DNA of 42,513 nucleotides from Gammaproteobacteria bacterium. Lineage in GTDB: Bacteria > Pseudomonadota > Gammaproteobacteria > JAJFKG01. The position numbers and the translations under genes were made by a program. Below the pieces are notes generated by a model. The model worked only from the letters and a program-made list of their open reading frames with translations, searched no databases and was not told the DNA's origin. Of this stretch, positions 11,701-19,234 are shown in pieces. Location: the NCBI GenBank assembly GCA_021156325.1, contig JAJNDI010000019.1, positions 1-42,513 of the forward strand, given 5' to 3'. Numbering within the stretch: the first letter of the stretch is position 1; each line of letters opens with the position of its first letter.

Positions 11701-12836
11701 ATATTGAAAAATTAAAAGAAATTTATACACGGCCACTTATTATTCCTGGGGAAGTGCTGGCAAAAAGCAGCGTAACTATATATGCCTCAGACGAAAAGAA
11801 AAATGGGATTGAATTACAAAATGCTGTTACTACCACAGAATTGTTGCAAAATATATTTGATTTTAATCCGTTCACAGATGAAAAATTGATCGCATATAAT
11901 TTAACAATTGTCGAAGTGGTCAAGTTGCCAGAAGGCAAGAAAAAAATTATTTTGCATATGGATAATTTGGTAAAGGCCATTGAGCAGGCCAGGCAAGAAC
12001 ATGCGCTTTGGCAAACACAGGTTAATCTTGCAAAGGAACAATTTTTAAGGCTGGTTGAAATTGCCGGGCCTAAGTCGTCGTTAAGTAAGTTAGAATATGT
12101 TATTCAAGTACTGCAACAAGAGTACGAAGCGCCAATAGACCAAGAGGTTTTTGTTTCAAGGATTTTCCCCATTAGTATCTTTTATCAATATGCAATATAC
12201 CGTGGGCTGGCTGTATTATGTGATGCGAATGCTCATCAGGATCTTAAAGCAAAAGCCCTTAAAGATATAAGCGATGTTATCCAATGGTGTGGTATTCCCG
12301 AACTTGTCAATGCTTTGGAAACCGTATTAGAAACGCATGTTAGAGGTTATAAGCGAAGCACTAATCCGGAATACTATGGTAAATATACGGCGGGTAAGCT
12401 TATTCAAGACTATGGCTTAAATGCGAAGAAAAAAGTTTCTTCCACGAAGGCGGAAAATTCAGCATCAGAATCAGAAAAAACACTAGCGCAAATGTCTCAA
12501 AATGCGGAGATAGTGCCTGCGAACGGCAAGAGTTTGGGAATAAATTCCGATCTGAATTATGATCCCAATTTCCGTCTGGAAAAAACAAAGGGAGAGGCAT
12601 GGAGGAGCAGCCTGTTTGGATCAAACTCTGAATCTTCTTTTAGAGAAAATAGAGGAAAACAAAACCAAGAAAAATTTGAACCAGAAAGGCGTGAATTGTT
12701 AGAACCTAATTCTTTTGGTAAAGAAAGCGGCCGTGCATCAAAGAATAGATATAACCCTTTATCTGATTTGCTGAATGACGACGGGGACATGGACGATAAT
12801 CTAACGGGAAGTTTTGGTCCGGAAGAGGGAAGGTGA
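2781..12836 (+). CDS. Giant coiled-coil protein (3,351 aa) with embedded HAD phosphatase-like domain
   Basis: ATG at 2781 has AAGGA at 2770-2774. No signal peptide or membrane segment is evident, so the protein is cytoplasmic or secreted by a signal-independent route. Residues ~20-1080 are nearly continuous charged helix, predicted as coiled coil, ending in a Ser-rich linker. A helical module at ~1276-1630 is followed by a HAD-type domain (~1637-1880). That domain has motif I DIDGT at 1641-1645, Ser1677 in VLFSDMS as motif II, Lys1820 as motif III and Asp1844-Asp1845 as motif IV. A second copy of the helical module lies at ~2245-2520: WIANQDPVF at 1411 against WLAKNDPVF at 2293, and AILKGED at 1566 against 2445. 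Ser-rich linkers at ~2120-2230 contain SRTLPNLA and SRSLPNVL. Residues ~2540-3190 form another mostly helical region, and the tail is polar and ends acidic. A host-targeted effector or scaffold role is plausible but only inferred; I do not recognise the family. Confidence 0.88.
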   Translation: MPGIKKAEQKSSNSANGQSHLPEHLPESLIIDDEGKVVVERKSKALLEKEKLKKKGSQSSPTVLNPESVSSEVSIDYLVEDIPDAQKKLEKLKKEFSVLPDLEIVAQERKSIEAFVKTCQHIIDQEFNTTGVALDLVVNNIQDVLRDGETRLKTTWDRLNEWKTEQENKFTECCVDFEKIRETATILIRNGNTYIENKISKCKPLKEKLSDLGKLSQDVVTTFDARLTEVLTSITLVKSLIVKVQKLDETIHDINQQRDFFTSLPETQETKPIKKTGLQYVEACFGFINIVQKSKERTVLQLEKDFVNLEAAIKKLESYHTKVTVENKTTKNHQEFIADVKSSIKNLEEDLKKIPDENIKILKSNQATIITLIAQCKLGMSQMKEGVEIVKYQQFLGNIQSTLETAQDKFKETKIISEAISTVKSELASGIKAFSALDIMQEQKTKGLELLSECDDLLSTKLNPNGKYLTLEEFGELFAKVLPEIKEILEEVRQELVIGRLEFARQELLNTIDLTVKFRGTIKGLLQQIQNSGVQEAMILEIKTAEFIINRLTQFITDNLAVYNDKNTSAAVLTGRINRSKEKLLEAMQEVTNSDELKSIHKAIENIPCLQLEAAKNRLVAAIQQTVDLRKASEALLEMLPVNNRSLSEKEVYDNLDAFINQQNGFIQAIEIYLSQQLEKDELLEKITTVEARINREKAIFRQYEEDFNTTKEIKIFEEKLTNLKGELDRVNTAVSVIGENDHNSKYLTAARNALTLLDQCIAKLESQKPFTLEKWKNNQADIHQSHTAAEQHLGKAQSYLNNIALLDGLYDRKKTLEERAAGMSETMLMLENIAYNGINRQNDYAIQCFQKALLRAEEAKKQPDYDIQSFDLALIEAESAYDVLRDKIINGLMEDAVENFDNISAANHELSIIKGYPSSEAAIDAWVAKAVKKTPHQALLKKLDFFKNIFQQKVINAHEAIEDIDALDREIQTYLGNFSESLRQKLINLKKDFEGKYQEGNDLSEYKRSLWPLFCKRVLQAKGNRSVLSSSSSSEAEQYSNRQDLMELDSVSSSGFSSVEAKVSRLFLLTQEWRQLVELSNVKLYLLLTELCQLISENRYPDLHEETLTDKEILEIYQQIFQANKSLMEGGIIADSFVEEIEESLRTDIIDFTSAQESEKKTVNSLSLSLLGLPGLNEEKLPNIHTIKVVESFKSNLDDGVLEPAEGSSSVLPLSLVSQRGEKEAEDDEAGASISAERVSPSSSVEAASTEEIPIEEAEISPERLQELENSLPVPFSLLQEMMLLPTVVHMPFRGFLFPKLSPFFKLLSEETIDANAILLVVNDLIREIDSIYENSGEEEAKKVLKIIIENNQRATTKELGSKGIVAYAKILKAIVEKEVIDIETLYEKIKDVEKDMIAEDNVAPMIEYWIANQDPVFLPLLQYFPDLVNFLKQAAALKCSGKEIFALIDSKIVQAGKIPVDLSMALYLAIAQQYGKHINVKAYKEAFEWAASEHNAATSCLYISALKKESIEKYKDIKLKTVEKPQFYKEKAKEAVSLECEMLKQAINERDFMQGENEDKLKLAILKGEDWFVFVGREKGKRKERRVSIESVLNIKPSSLDDVKKLELVQNLHGKFNEIKLKHDLSQVKLTHKNLFLVDIDGTLIDNNNQFCDQLIDVLLDIQAKDTNAVFVLFSDMSLSDIVEICRCTLSDNREERQQAKTIRSRIDLLVHLFDRGLRIEGVITSMDAENHGYPGNAFKNVYLETWRKIQDVLRKQEARILLPKEKADFLQMLEELESEALKQISQGKEEVINNAAYKDYKTTVEKEGSRLRQGSAKIGMLDCLIENFNTLGKPDKIVLIDDRLGPLEACGFRMGLYNTNNPHQNISFDLAKFVETDASNQSAESLKDRHLTALELDRFSTPAEPTTEDKKILRKLKARLIAGKVIKVDMANILIELCLLCEKKFPDALKRLAVDLSKGTFGFVDKRAAYQLCVRALQFTINEKERKALKKLITTYELTSFAKAPQKSNLVTVLLNKLPPLSIADPSLLWNAVKQHKRSIVNGSGKEEWTCYDNFYNSNGSLKEEFSNLPALINIYSASQNGGEIALIERVVEEYFREEILQNDGCFRKLYPSLFQPKKERVAKSRTLPNLAQRRLQQSPEAGERTLTSVREKEELPKKASLPKSRSLPNVLTNEKSSPLIMRKLSWSGSSSSKGEIIGASPLSLPSPSSSLASTSSSDDNPSPRVIPSANGINPEPIQKPESLISKSLVQEMILLGYLIPLYCQHKAELCGEKVKKSEPEEVIVTLKNWLAKNDPVFIELLGYFPEFARFLKQLAKSEYSGKKTSELLMQKAHSSQNSLPDTTITARFREITKEYKGEINDEDFQAFNEAVYAGYHFINCCSAFENLGESPVDNAYQAIEINDSQAVNATLQAAQSNIRQFVNEIEENAIKMLNMNRLNIAILKGEDNFVFRRMIGKNKIIDETISIYSHIRVLPSTLSGLDRLATINRLVLLYGKDYDRLSSQILNSIHEEGANFANGSESLGKEKEAEKEQAAPASTMAERTALRKAAKQKTFEELEKRAKDLFSLESDFIRLNQLKDILNELDSMQHVGRREFLEKLFAQNLFGKTLFSNVDQGGFEAAFSQKLILPFLQKTADKGHFRNTEIAVFTLRLYVMCYGFEKLIALFKQQEIITIFQNLWKEESFQASLIRCLNTMIFPDDVAALFKEGRVPQNDVKMGLLATESCWPLFRMADNPYDRANSIASHSEMDPNDPKQQIDAAFHEVFKKAKETSAAIEQWQVAQACVVSSADLLDPLSHEVSIQKWEEYVNCLNQQKDEKLERAKRFQKGVNGDAFDQYRTVSHNGLYFATERNKSGILPIISVRSPESANFSNKAYSQEAATMPIPYLQTKIDYVTPLLAMMAPTAYSANVFSYVQGESSVPAFVSLGSNYKLPVFENLLNVENTFLILDEGQGVPLKVVEDRPKNEEIDIEKLKEIYTRPLIIPGEVLAKSSVTIYASDEKKNGIELQNAVTTTELLQNIFDFNPFTDEKLIAYNLTIVEVVKLPEGKKKIILHMDNLVKAIEQARQEHALWQTQVNLAKEQFLRLVEIAGPKSSLSKLEYVIQVLQQEYEAPIDQEVFVSRIFPISIFYQYAIYRGLAVLCDANAHQDLKAKALKDISDVIQWCGIPELVNALETVLETHVRGYKRSTNPEYYGKYTAGKLIQDYGLNAKKKVSSTKAENSASESEKTLAQMSQNAEIVPANGKSLGINSDLNYDPNFRLEKTKGEAWRSSLFGSNSESSFRENRGKQNQEKFEPERRELLEPNSFGKESGRASKNRYNPLSDLLNDDGDMDDNLTGSFGPEEGR

Positions 12837-12883
12837 AATACTTGATCAAACAGGTAAAACTCTGAGTGAATGATGTTGCCTTT

Positions 12884-12925
12884 CCCGAACAACCGTGAAG
12901 CGGGTGTTCGGGATCCCTTCTTTCC
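12884..12925 (+). terminator. Probable terminator after the giant gene
   Basis: CCCGAACA (12884-12891) pairs perfectly with TGTTCGGG (12905-12912) across a 13-nt loop. A pyrimidine-rich stretch with T triplets follows rather than a clean T-run. The hairpin lies 47 bp past the TGA of the giant gene. Confidence 0.6.
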
Positions 12926-13060
12926 TTTGCTAAATCTATTCATGCAACGAGGTGACAGCGTAACGGATATAAAAATGTTTCTTTTCATGACGTTATGGCA
13001 TTCTGTGAAAGCTTCCACTGTATGAGGGATTTTTAAAATCACCGTAACCCCATAAATTCG

Positions 13061-13089
13061 TTGCATTTTTTAACAAATTCTGATACAAT
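13061..13089 (+). promoter_or_regulatory. Sigma-70 type promoter upstream of the beta-barrel gene
   Basis: TTGCAT (13061-13066) and TACAAT (13084-13089) are separated by exactly 17 bp. Transcription would start near 13096, leaving a leader of about 210 nt before the ATG at 13309. The stretch 12926-13060 between terminator and promoter shows nothing recognisable. Confidence 0.6.
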
Positions 13090-13095
13090 TCGCTT

Positions 13096-13179
13096 GTTAA
13101 AATAGTAAGAGCCTGGATTATAAGGATAAAAAGACCAGCTGCTCGAGAGGGCAAGCAGTCTGTTGGCTGTATTTTTTTG
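13096..13179 (+). ncRNA. Candidate small RNA or attenuated leader
   Basis: Downstream of the promoter, CTGCT (13139-13143) pairs with AGCAG (13154-13158), extended through CCAG (13135-13138) with TTGG (13163-13166) around a bulge. A run of seven T follows at 13172-13178. This resembles an intrinsic terminator about 80 nt from the predicted start site. A second hairpin, ACAAGCTA (13228-13235) with TAGCTTGT (13245-13252), lies further along the leader. Either a short independent RNA or regulated readthrough into the next gene would fit; sequence alone does not decide. Confidence 0.35.
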
Positions 13180-13308
13180 CTAACCCGCCTTTCTTCATTT
13201 CTCTTCAAACGGATTTTTTGAGCATGAACAAGCTATCAGGATAGTAGCTTGTAAGGGGCTGTTTTATCAGAAATTTTTAATTATAACGAAATAAATAAGG
13301 AAACCGAT

Positions 13309-14751
13309 ATGAGAGTGATTTTGCGCACTTTAAGCAAAGCGATTTCTATTGTCCTGGTAATAGGGTTAATTTCAACAGCTTATGGCGCAGCCGAACCTGC
13401 GGAAACCAAAACGACAACAGAGCCTTCTGTTATTCAGGGTCTGAATAATGATACTGATGTCCTTTTACAAGACGACAACAGTATTTTTAATCTGAGCGGC
13501 GTCGATCTGGGCGGTTATTATGATTCGCTCTTAGGCCCCATTGCAGAATTAAAAGTTTCTTCCTATCTTCTCGATAACCAACACGCTGCTGCAGTGGAAT
13601 TAAACGGCGGCCCTAAAATGTTTCGTTTAAATGCCACTTACGGCATGGCTTTAACCGATAAACAGTGGATCAAAATCACCGGCGAACAGTTAAATGAAAA
13701 TCGCGATTTTGATTTTGATACTGGCACGGTTTCACAATGGGTAGGGCAGCAAGCAATCGGGGCTGATTATGCGTATATGCTTGGTAATACTTATTTGGAA
13801 TCATTGGGTTTTGGCGGTTATTACACCCATTCTGGCAGCAAAGATTTATCTGATGTAACGATTCCTGATCCGATGGGCGGCAATTACATTGAACAGCGCC
13901 GTATTGCCGGCGCAAACAGCGGTAATATTCATACGAATGTCAGCACACGTTTGTGGTCATACAGCCGTTTGAGCGGCGGTATTGATTACGACACGGTGCG
14001 GTTTGATACGAAATATAATAACGATCAAGATGTACAGGGTTTGGGTGCGCACGCAGCGCTCGAACAACGATTATTACCCACCGTGAAATTAACACTTGCT
14101 TCACAACTTCGCCAAACTGAACGCAGTTATAACATCGGGCTTGGCTGGTTAATGCCATCAATTCAAGGTGTGCAAAATGAATTACAGCTAACCACGGGTT
14201 ACAGCAATCAAATCGCTACAGGCGACACGTTTTATACCACCGGTTTGCGCTTGAATATGGACTTTGATGCTGATCAAAGCGGATCCCGTAACCGCACTTA
14301 CGATGACTTAAACCAAGGGTCAACACAAACGTTATTGGATTGGACCAATACGCCTTCTGTAAGAATGTCAGAAGTGTTGGCTATTACGGATAGCTCAACC
14401 GTAGCAGCTTTTACCAGTTGTCCTGATCCGAATCGCCTCAACAACCCGGTTGCCATCACTGAAAATGGTAAAACAAAATATAAATATACTACCTCCGATG
14501 GATGGACGGGAGTATCAGAAGGTAATGGTGATGTTCGATTTGAAGATGCGACTTATGATGCGCGATCACAAACTGAAGAATGTCTTTACCATGATACCGA
14601 TAATCTAGGCCATCCTCATCAATTAAAAATGACAAATGATTATGCAGGTGCCGCTATCGGTAATGCCTGGAAAGAACTGGGATCCACAGAATTGTTCTAT
14701 TGTCCTAAGAGTGCAGGGGCTACTCAATGCCGATTTGAAAAACAACAGTAA
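13309..14751 (+). CDS. Probable outer-membrane beta-barrel protein
   Basis: ATG at 13309 is preceded by AAGGA at 13297-13301. The first ~26 residues form a classical signal peptide: basic MRVILRTLSK, a hydrophobic core, then AYGA as likely cleavage site. The mature part alternates polar and hydrophobic residues in short strands rich in Gly, Tyr and Asn (for example GGYYDSLLG and ADYAYMLG), typical of an outer-membrane barrel. A likely barrel covers residues ~60-330. The remaining ~150 residues contain several Cys and do not end in the usual aromatic residue, so they may be a surface or periplasmic extension. The family is not recognised. It has its own promoter and lies 53 bp before a second envelope protein gene, suggesting joint expression. 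Confidence 0.75.
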   Translation: MRVILRTLSKAISIVLVIGLISTAYGAAEPAETKTTTEPSVIQGLNNDTDVLLQDDNSIFNLSGVDLGGYYDSLLGPIAELKVSSYLLDNQHAAAVELNGGPKMFRLNATYGMALTDKQWIKITGEQLNENRDFDFDTGTVSQWVGQQAIGADYAYMLGNTYLESLGFGGYYTHSGSKDLSDVTIPDPMGGNYIEQRRIAGANSGNIHTNVSTRLWSYSRLSGGIDYDTVRFDTKYNNDQDVQGLGAHAALEQRLLPTVKLTLASQLRQTERSYNIGLGWLMPSIQGVQNELQLTTGYSNQIATGDTFYTTGLRLNMDFDADQSGSRNRTYDDLNQGSTQTLLDWTNTPSVRMSEVLAITDSSTVAAFTSCPDPNRLNNPVAITENGKTKYKYTTSDGWTGVSEGNGDVRFEDATYDARSQTEECLYHDTDNLGHPHQLKMTNDYAGAAIGNAWKELGSTELFYCPKSAGATQCRFEKQQ

Positions 14752-14804
14752 AATTTGTTAATCATATTTATTAAAAATAATTAAAAAAACAAGGGGTAAA
14801 TCAC

Positions 14805-17630
14805 ATGTCAAAAGGCAAATATAACGGTAATTACTATCGTCAAGAGCAAAAGCAGCGCCAAAAAACGGCAACTCGGCAGGCGGATCGCCAACAAAACTTT
14901 TCTCGTTTGGGGAAAGAATCGGGACAAATGCCTGCTAAAGGGCGTACAACTGCACGTTTTGAAGCACGTGAGACTTATCGTCATGTATCGGCTGCTGCAT
15001 ACAGCGGCAAATATTTACCTTCTTCATGGATTTTTGGAATAGGGCTGGTTCTCTTAATACGAGGAACCGCTGCCTATGAGCTAAAAGAGCAGCAAAAAGC
15101 ATTTTCTGCTTTTGTACCACACTTCCCAGATTATAATCGATTCAACGATTATGCTGATATAGCACGAACGGCAGTGGCTCGGCAATCTGGCAGCACTGAA
15201 CAAGTAGGTTGTTACGGCGCTGTCAATAGCGCTGTGCAAGCACGTTATCTTTCTACACCGGCTAATACGCAAGTGACGGCGTTAGGAAACCTGACTGATA
15301 CTATTCAAATAAATTATTTTAGCGATTCCAATAATGTCATTAACGGAGCATTTAATTTTGGAGACGATCTGAAAAAGAATGGAGATACTTCTTCCGCTTC
15401 TGTCAATGGCATAGTGGTTGTAGAAGAAAATACGCCTACAACCTGTTTTGATATAACCAATGAAAATCTGGGAAATAATCAACTTAATGCCAATAATACC
15501 CTGATAGCCTCTATGACCTTTAGAGCCAGCACAGGAGATTGCGGTCATGGTGTATGTATTAGGGGTAATATTAGCGGATTATCGGTGTGGAGCGCAGAAA
15601 CAGACACTATCATTACTGACTCTGATGCAACCGGCATTGATTTTTCCAACAATACGGCATTTGTGCCTTTTCAATTAACGAATTCACAGGCATCGAAGGC
15701 TTATGTGGATGTTCATCAGCGATTCGAGAGAACAGGCATTAACGTTTGCGGGATTAAGGGAAAGGATATTCAGATCAGAACGAACTCACAAGTGATCATT
15801 CTGGACAATCTTGATGTAGAAAATTTTGATCTAATCCACACGGGAACTGAAGCAGAACGAAGCCAGGTAGTTATCAGCATAAAAAATGCAAGAATAATGA
15901 AGTTTAATACCAATCTTTTCTATAAAGAGGGTAGTACGCTGAAATTTCTAGGGGAAATGTATGGATCAGAAGTTACCGTTCAAACGGATGCTGCTAGTTT
16001 GACAGCAACAGCGGATGGATTGGATAGTTGTTACTTCGCACAAATAACTTCGGAAAGTTTTTATAATAATGGCGGCGGTTATTCCAATAATAATGTCGAT
16101 TGGAAGCGTGAAAATATCTACACTGGAACGTTTCAGCCGACGTGTGAAGAGCAGGGATATACGCCCGGAGATTCTGAAGAAGGGCAGCAAATTACTATCA
16201 TGCCGGGGTATAATAATAACAACCAGTTTAATAAACCATTAACGCCCAGCTCAACACCGAGTCCAACACCTGTGCCGACCCCAACATCAGCACCGAGTCC
16301 ATCAGCACCGAGTCCAACACCTGTGCCGACCCCAACATCAGTACCGAGTCCAACACCTGTGCTGACCCCAACATCAGTACCGAGTCCAACACCTGTGCTG
16401 ACCCCAACATCAGCACCGAGTCCAACACCTGTGCCGACCCCAACGCCAACACCCACGCCAACTCCGACATCCAATGAAGAAGCTTTGCCTCTTCCTATAT
16501 TACCGATAGCTATAGGCGCAGGCGTTGGGGTTGCGGCGTTAGTCTGTACGGGTTTGGCAACATGCCTGCATTGCCGGAAGAAACATAAGCAAGAAAATAA
16601 AAAGAATGATGAAGAATCCCAAAAAGAAGGCAGTACCTCCGAAGAATCATTTGAGATCATAGAAGAAGATGAAGCCGGCGTTTCTGGAGCACCTATTGCA
16701 CAACCGCCTTTTTCACCGGAGAAAAAAACATTCGAAAATATACCTAATGGAAATGATGCAGATTCAGAAAGTTCATCAGACACTGAACTTTTCTTATTGA
16801 GCGATTTCGAAGATTCTAATTCGCAATACGGATTTGAAGAAATCTCCTTATCTTCAGGAGATCAAGGTAGATTTGGAACCGATCATAGAAAACCAGAAGA
16901 TAATATGGAATCTTCTAGAGTTAATATATTGAGCGGAGGAATGTCTTATACTACATTCGCTCAAGCTTCTGCATCGGGAATGAGCGAAATGAGTATGCAA
17001 ACAGGACAACAAAGACAATTGATCCAATCTTCACATGATAACCCTACACCATTCCCATCAGCAAAAGCAAATGCTCATTATGCTTATAATGGTAATGTAC
17101 AGCCTGAAGAAGAACTATTAGCAGCACAATCAAGACAAGTTGTTAAAGGCCAGGGATCTTCAATCGATGATTTGCTCGCACAGGCACAGGCACTCAATCG
17201 AGCGCTGCGAGATCTCTTAAATAGTAATCCCGTTCAGCAAGCAGAGCAAAAAGAAGGATTAGCACGAGATATTTTTAATGCCTCTGCAAACGCGTTCACC
17301 AGAATGTGTGAAAGCAAAGAAATTCCCGCCAGAAAATTGGCTAAATTAAGAGAAATTCAATCAAATCTTGAATTAGCAAGAAATGCCTACAAAACAATGG
17401 GGAATGATAAACTTGATTTTAACAAAATCTGTGATGATTTCTTAAGACAGATGCAAGACCAGATCTCAATAATAGAACAAGAACGTGATGCACAGCAGAG
17501 ACGCTCAAATTCTCTCGGTAATCGGCTATCCATAATGTTATTTGGTCCTCCAGCAGAAGAAGCTCAACCCTTTATGAAGGAGAGCGATCAAGATTATGGT
17601 TCGGCACTGCCTCCTCCTGGTCACTCATAA
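14805..17630 (+). CDS. Stalked membrane protein with Cys-containing ectodomain
   Basis: ATG at 14805 is preceded by AAGGGG. The order of parts is: a basic, Gln/Arg-rich N-terminus (~1-70); a hydrophobic segment (~72-90, [11 protein letters not shown]) that could be an uncleaved anchor or an extended-type signal peptide; a ~380-residue ectodomain (~95-470) rich in Asn, Thr and short beta strands with about seven Cys; a Pro/Ser/Thr stalk (~483-556); a second hydrophobic segment (~563-588) followed by HCRKKHK; and a ~350-residue acidic then helical C-terminal region ending in PPPGHS. Two membrane segments with an external domain between them would place both ends in the cytoplasm. The stalk, membrane segment and charged tail match the layout of the gene at the left edge. 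No enzymatic motif is visible. Adhesin-like or envelope-spanning roles are possible but unproven. Confidence 0.85.
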   Translation: MSKGKYNGNYYRQEQKQRQKTATRQADRQQNFSRLGKESGQMPAKGRTTARFEARETYRHVSAAAYSGKYLPSSWIFGIGLVLLIRGTAAYELKEQQKAFSAFVPHFPDYNRFNDYADIARTAVARQSGSTEQVGCYGAVNSAVQARYLSTPANTQVTALGNLTDTIQINYFSDSNNVINGAFNFGDDLKKNGDTSSASVNGIVVVEENTPTTCFDITNENLGNNQLNANNTLIASMTFRASTGDCGHGVCIRGNISGLSVWSAETDTIITDSDATGIDFSNNTAFVPFQLTNSQASKAYVDVHQRFERTGINVCGIKGKDIQIRTNSQVIILDNLDVENFDLIHTGTEAERSQVVISIKNARIMKFNTNLFYKEGSTLKFLGEMYGSEVTVQTDAASLTATADGLDSCYFAQITSESFYNNGGGYSNNNVDWKRENIYTGTFQPTCEEQGYTPGDSEEGQQITIMPGYNNNNQFNKPLTPSSTPSPTPVPTPTSAPSPSAPSPTPVPTPTSVPSPTPVLTPTSVPSPTPVLTPTSAPSPTPVPTPTPTPTPTPTSNEEALPLPILPIAIGAGVGVAALVCTGLATCLHCRKKHKQENKKNDEESQKEGSTSEESFEIIEEDEAGVSGAPIAQPPFSPEKKTFENIPNGNDADSESSSDTELFLLSDFEDSNSQYGFEEISLSSGDQGRFGTDHRKPEDNMESSRVNILSGGMSYTTFAQASASGMSEMSMQTGQQRQLIQSSHDNPTPFPSAKANAHYAYNGNVQPEEELLAAQSRQVVKGQGSSIDDLLAQAQALNRALRDLLNSNPVQQAEQKEGLARDIFNASANAFTRMCESKEIPARKLAKLREIQSNLELARNAYKTMGNDKLDFNKICDDFLRQMQDQISIIEQERDAQQRRSNSLGNRLSIMLFGPPAEEAQPFMKESDQDYGSALPPPGHS
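16251..16472 (+). repeat. 36-bp in-frame tandem repeat encoding Pro/Thr stalk
   Basis: Five units of 36 bp ([12 protein letters not shown]) start at 16260, 16311, 16347, 16383 and 16419. A 15-bp partial unit (SPSAP) sits at 16296-16310, and a degenerate PTPTPTP tail ends the array. Point variants (ccg or ctg, gca or gta) mark individual copies. Unit length and motif (SPxPVPT) match the array at 1-215, although the codons differ. Confidence 0.93.
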
Positions 17631-17685
17631 AAAAGAAAAATTCTTTATGCGAGAGGCATTTAGAGAAGGTGTTGAAAAAGTATGT

Positions 17686-17712
17686 TGATTCTGTAAGAAT
17701 CAGAGCGATTTT
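17686..17712 (+). terminator. Weak hairpin between two cluster genes
   Basis: TGATTC (17686-17691) pairs with GAATCA (17697-17702) over a 5-nt loop, followed after a short gap by a T-rich stretch. It is AT-rich and may only attenuate transcription into the next gene. Confidence 0.3.
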
Positions 17713-17742
17713 TATTAGCTAATTATTACTACAAGAGTATTT

Positions 17743-19155
17743 ATGAAAGATGTAAGCTTGACTCCAGAAACCGAAAAAGAAAACAAGAAACTAAAATCAA
17801 AAAGTTTACCTGAAAAGAGCAGCGTGAAGAAAGTTCTTTTTAGTGAAAAAGAAAAAACTGATCCTGAATTGTCAAAGGCTTCTCCAGAAACAAAAAAATT
17901 AAAAATGGAGACAGTAGTCTCTGATCAACAGAAGATAATAGCACTGAAATCTGAAATGTCAGAAATATCTTCAATTGAGAATATTTCCAAAGAAGAGATC
18001 AAAAGCACTGCCGAAGCAGAACCAGCATCTGAGTTATTTCCTGATTTTGATGCTGGACTCAGATCGCTGAAACGAGGAATGTTCGGCAGGCGATTAACCA
18101 CAAAATTAAAAGAATCAGTACAAACCACCCCGCCCAAAGGCGCTGCCTACATTAACCCGGCTACTTCGCCTATAACAAAAGAAGTTTTGTTATATGAAAT
18201 CAAGAAACGCAAATTAACCCTCGTAGACCGAGGAGAAAACGGTAAGTTTTTTTCTCCCGGTGGTAGTGAATACTTATTAATTACTTCAGTTGGGATAGCT
18301 AATTTTTTTCTTAAAGGTGTTGATACGATTAAATTTGTAGCTCCCGCAAAAAAGCCTAGATCGGGAGGTTGGCAATCCAAGACAAGCGATACAATCAGCT
18401 TTTTTAGTCACAATTTACAGAACTCCCATGAAAATTCCGAATTTAAGCTAAAACCTTTTACAACGCCTAAAAGACTCACTAAACAGGGTTTAAGCAAAGT
18501 TAAGAAAAATGCTGCCAGATCCCAGAGTGAATTTTTTGACAACATCAGCGCCAACGAAGCTGCCTCGCGATGTGGGTTGAATCCCGATGTGGCTTATGAG
18601 TATTTACACCTCTATGCTCATCAATATCTGGGAGAAGAAAGTCAACGCAAGAACAATTTAGTGTTGGGAACAGCAATCGTCAATGCGCAAATGATAGCTG
18701 TAGAAAACGCTGTGATGAAAATAGTGAATGCTGGCTATAACGTTACCATTAATGCCCATGCCATTATTGATAGCTCCAAAGAAGTTTATAAACAGTTTAA
18801 TTACGCGACCAAAATAAGATACGAAATTGGTTTGGAATCGGGCGATCGAAAAAGAACCCTCGTTTTCTACTTTTTTCCAGACAGTGATATTCCAATGACT
18901 ATTGATATTGCAAAACTTATTATGGTTTGTTTTAATGCGGCAATAGCTCATCCCGGAGAGGGTCTGCATTGTATCTCGCCGGAGCGGAAAAGCATTCCTT
19001 CTTTGTTGACAGCTCCATCTCTTGCCGCCTTTGCGAAAGTTTTACCCGCTGAACCTGTGATTACAACGCCGGAAGTAATAGCCCCTGATGCTATTCCACC
19101 TGTTACACCATCAGTTGAAACCAGCCCTGAATATATTGTCAGCAGCACACCCTAA
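17743..19155 (+). CDS. Unknown 470-aa protein of the large-protein cluster
   Basis: ATG at 17743 has only a weak purine stretch (AAGAG) upstream. The first ~110 residues are Lys/Glu/Ser-rich and probably disordered, and include KSKSLPEK, similar to the KSRSLPN motif of the giant protein. Residues ~125-215 look like a compact alpha/beta domain (AYINPATSPITKEVLLYEIKK onward). Residues ~265-430 form a second domain with hydrophobic helices and strands (NAQMIAVENAVMKIV, LVFYFFPDSDIPM). The last ~45 residues are Pro/Thr/Val-rich. There is no signal peptide or membrane helix. I do not recognise a family. Position and low-complexity style tie it to the upstream genes. Confidence 0.75.
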   Translation: MKDVSLTPETEKENKKLKSKSLPEKSSVKKVLFSEKEKTDPELSKASPETKKLKMETVVSDQQKIIALKSEMSEISSIENISKEEIKSTAEAEPASELFPDFDAGLRSLKRGMFGRRLTTKLKESVQTTPPKGAAYINPATSPITKEVLLYEIKKRKLTLVDRGENGKFFSPGGSEYLLITSVGIANFFLKGVDTIKFVAPAKKPRSGGWQSKTSDTISFFSHNLQNSHENSEFKLKPFTTPKRLTKQGLSKVKKNAARSQSEFFDNISANEAASRCGLNPDVAYEYLHLYAHQYLGEESQRKNNLVLGTAIVNAQMIAVENAVMKIVNAGYNVTINAHAIIDSSKEVYKQFNYATKIRYEIGLESGDRKRTLVFYFFPDSDIPMTIDIAKLIMVCFNAAIAHPGEGLHCISPERKSIPSLLTAPSLAAFAKVLPAEPVITTPEVIAPDAIPPVTPSVETSPEYIVSSTP

Positions 19156-19159
19156 GTGT

Positions 19160-19188
19160 TTGACAAATAAGCATAATTAAGCTACCCT
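19160..19188 (+). promoter_or_regulatory. Sigma-70 type promoter
   Basis: TTGACA (19160-19165, consensus) is followed after 17 bp by TACCCT (19183-19188). It starts 5 bp after the stop codon of the preceding gene, indicating that the next gene is transcribed separately. Confidence 0.6.
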
Positions 19189-19234
19189 ACCGCCACTTTG
19201 GTTACTTCTACTCTAAAAAAGGATGCAGAAAATC

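Noticed and set aside
12557..13066. 169-codon open frame on the - strand spanning the end of the giant gene and the intergenic region
   Set aside because: It overlaps the giant gene and the terminator hairpin, and its composition is not protein-like.
16133..16783. 216-codon open frame on the - strand opposite the stalk
   Set aside because: It is a by-product of the Pro/Ser repeat read in antisense ([10 protein letters not shown] pattern) and has no ribosome-binding site; the + strand gene is clear.
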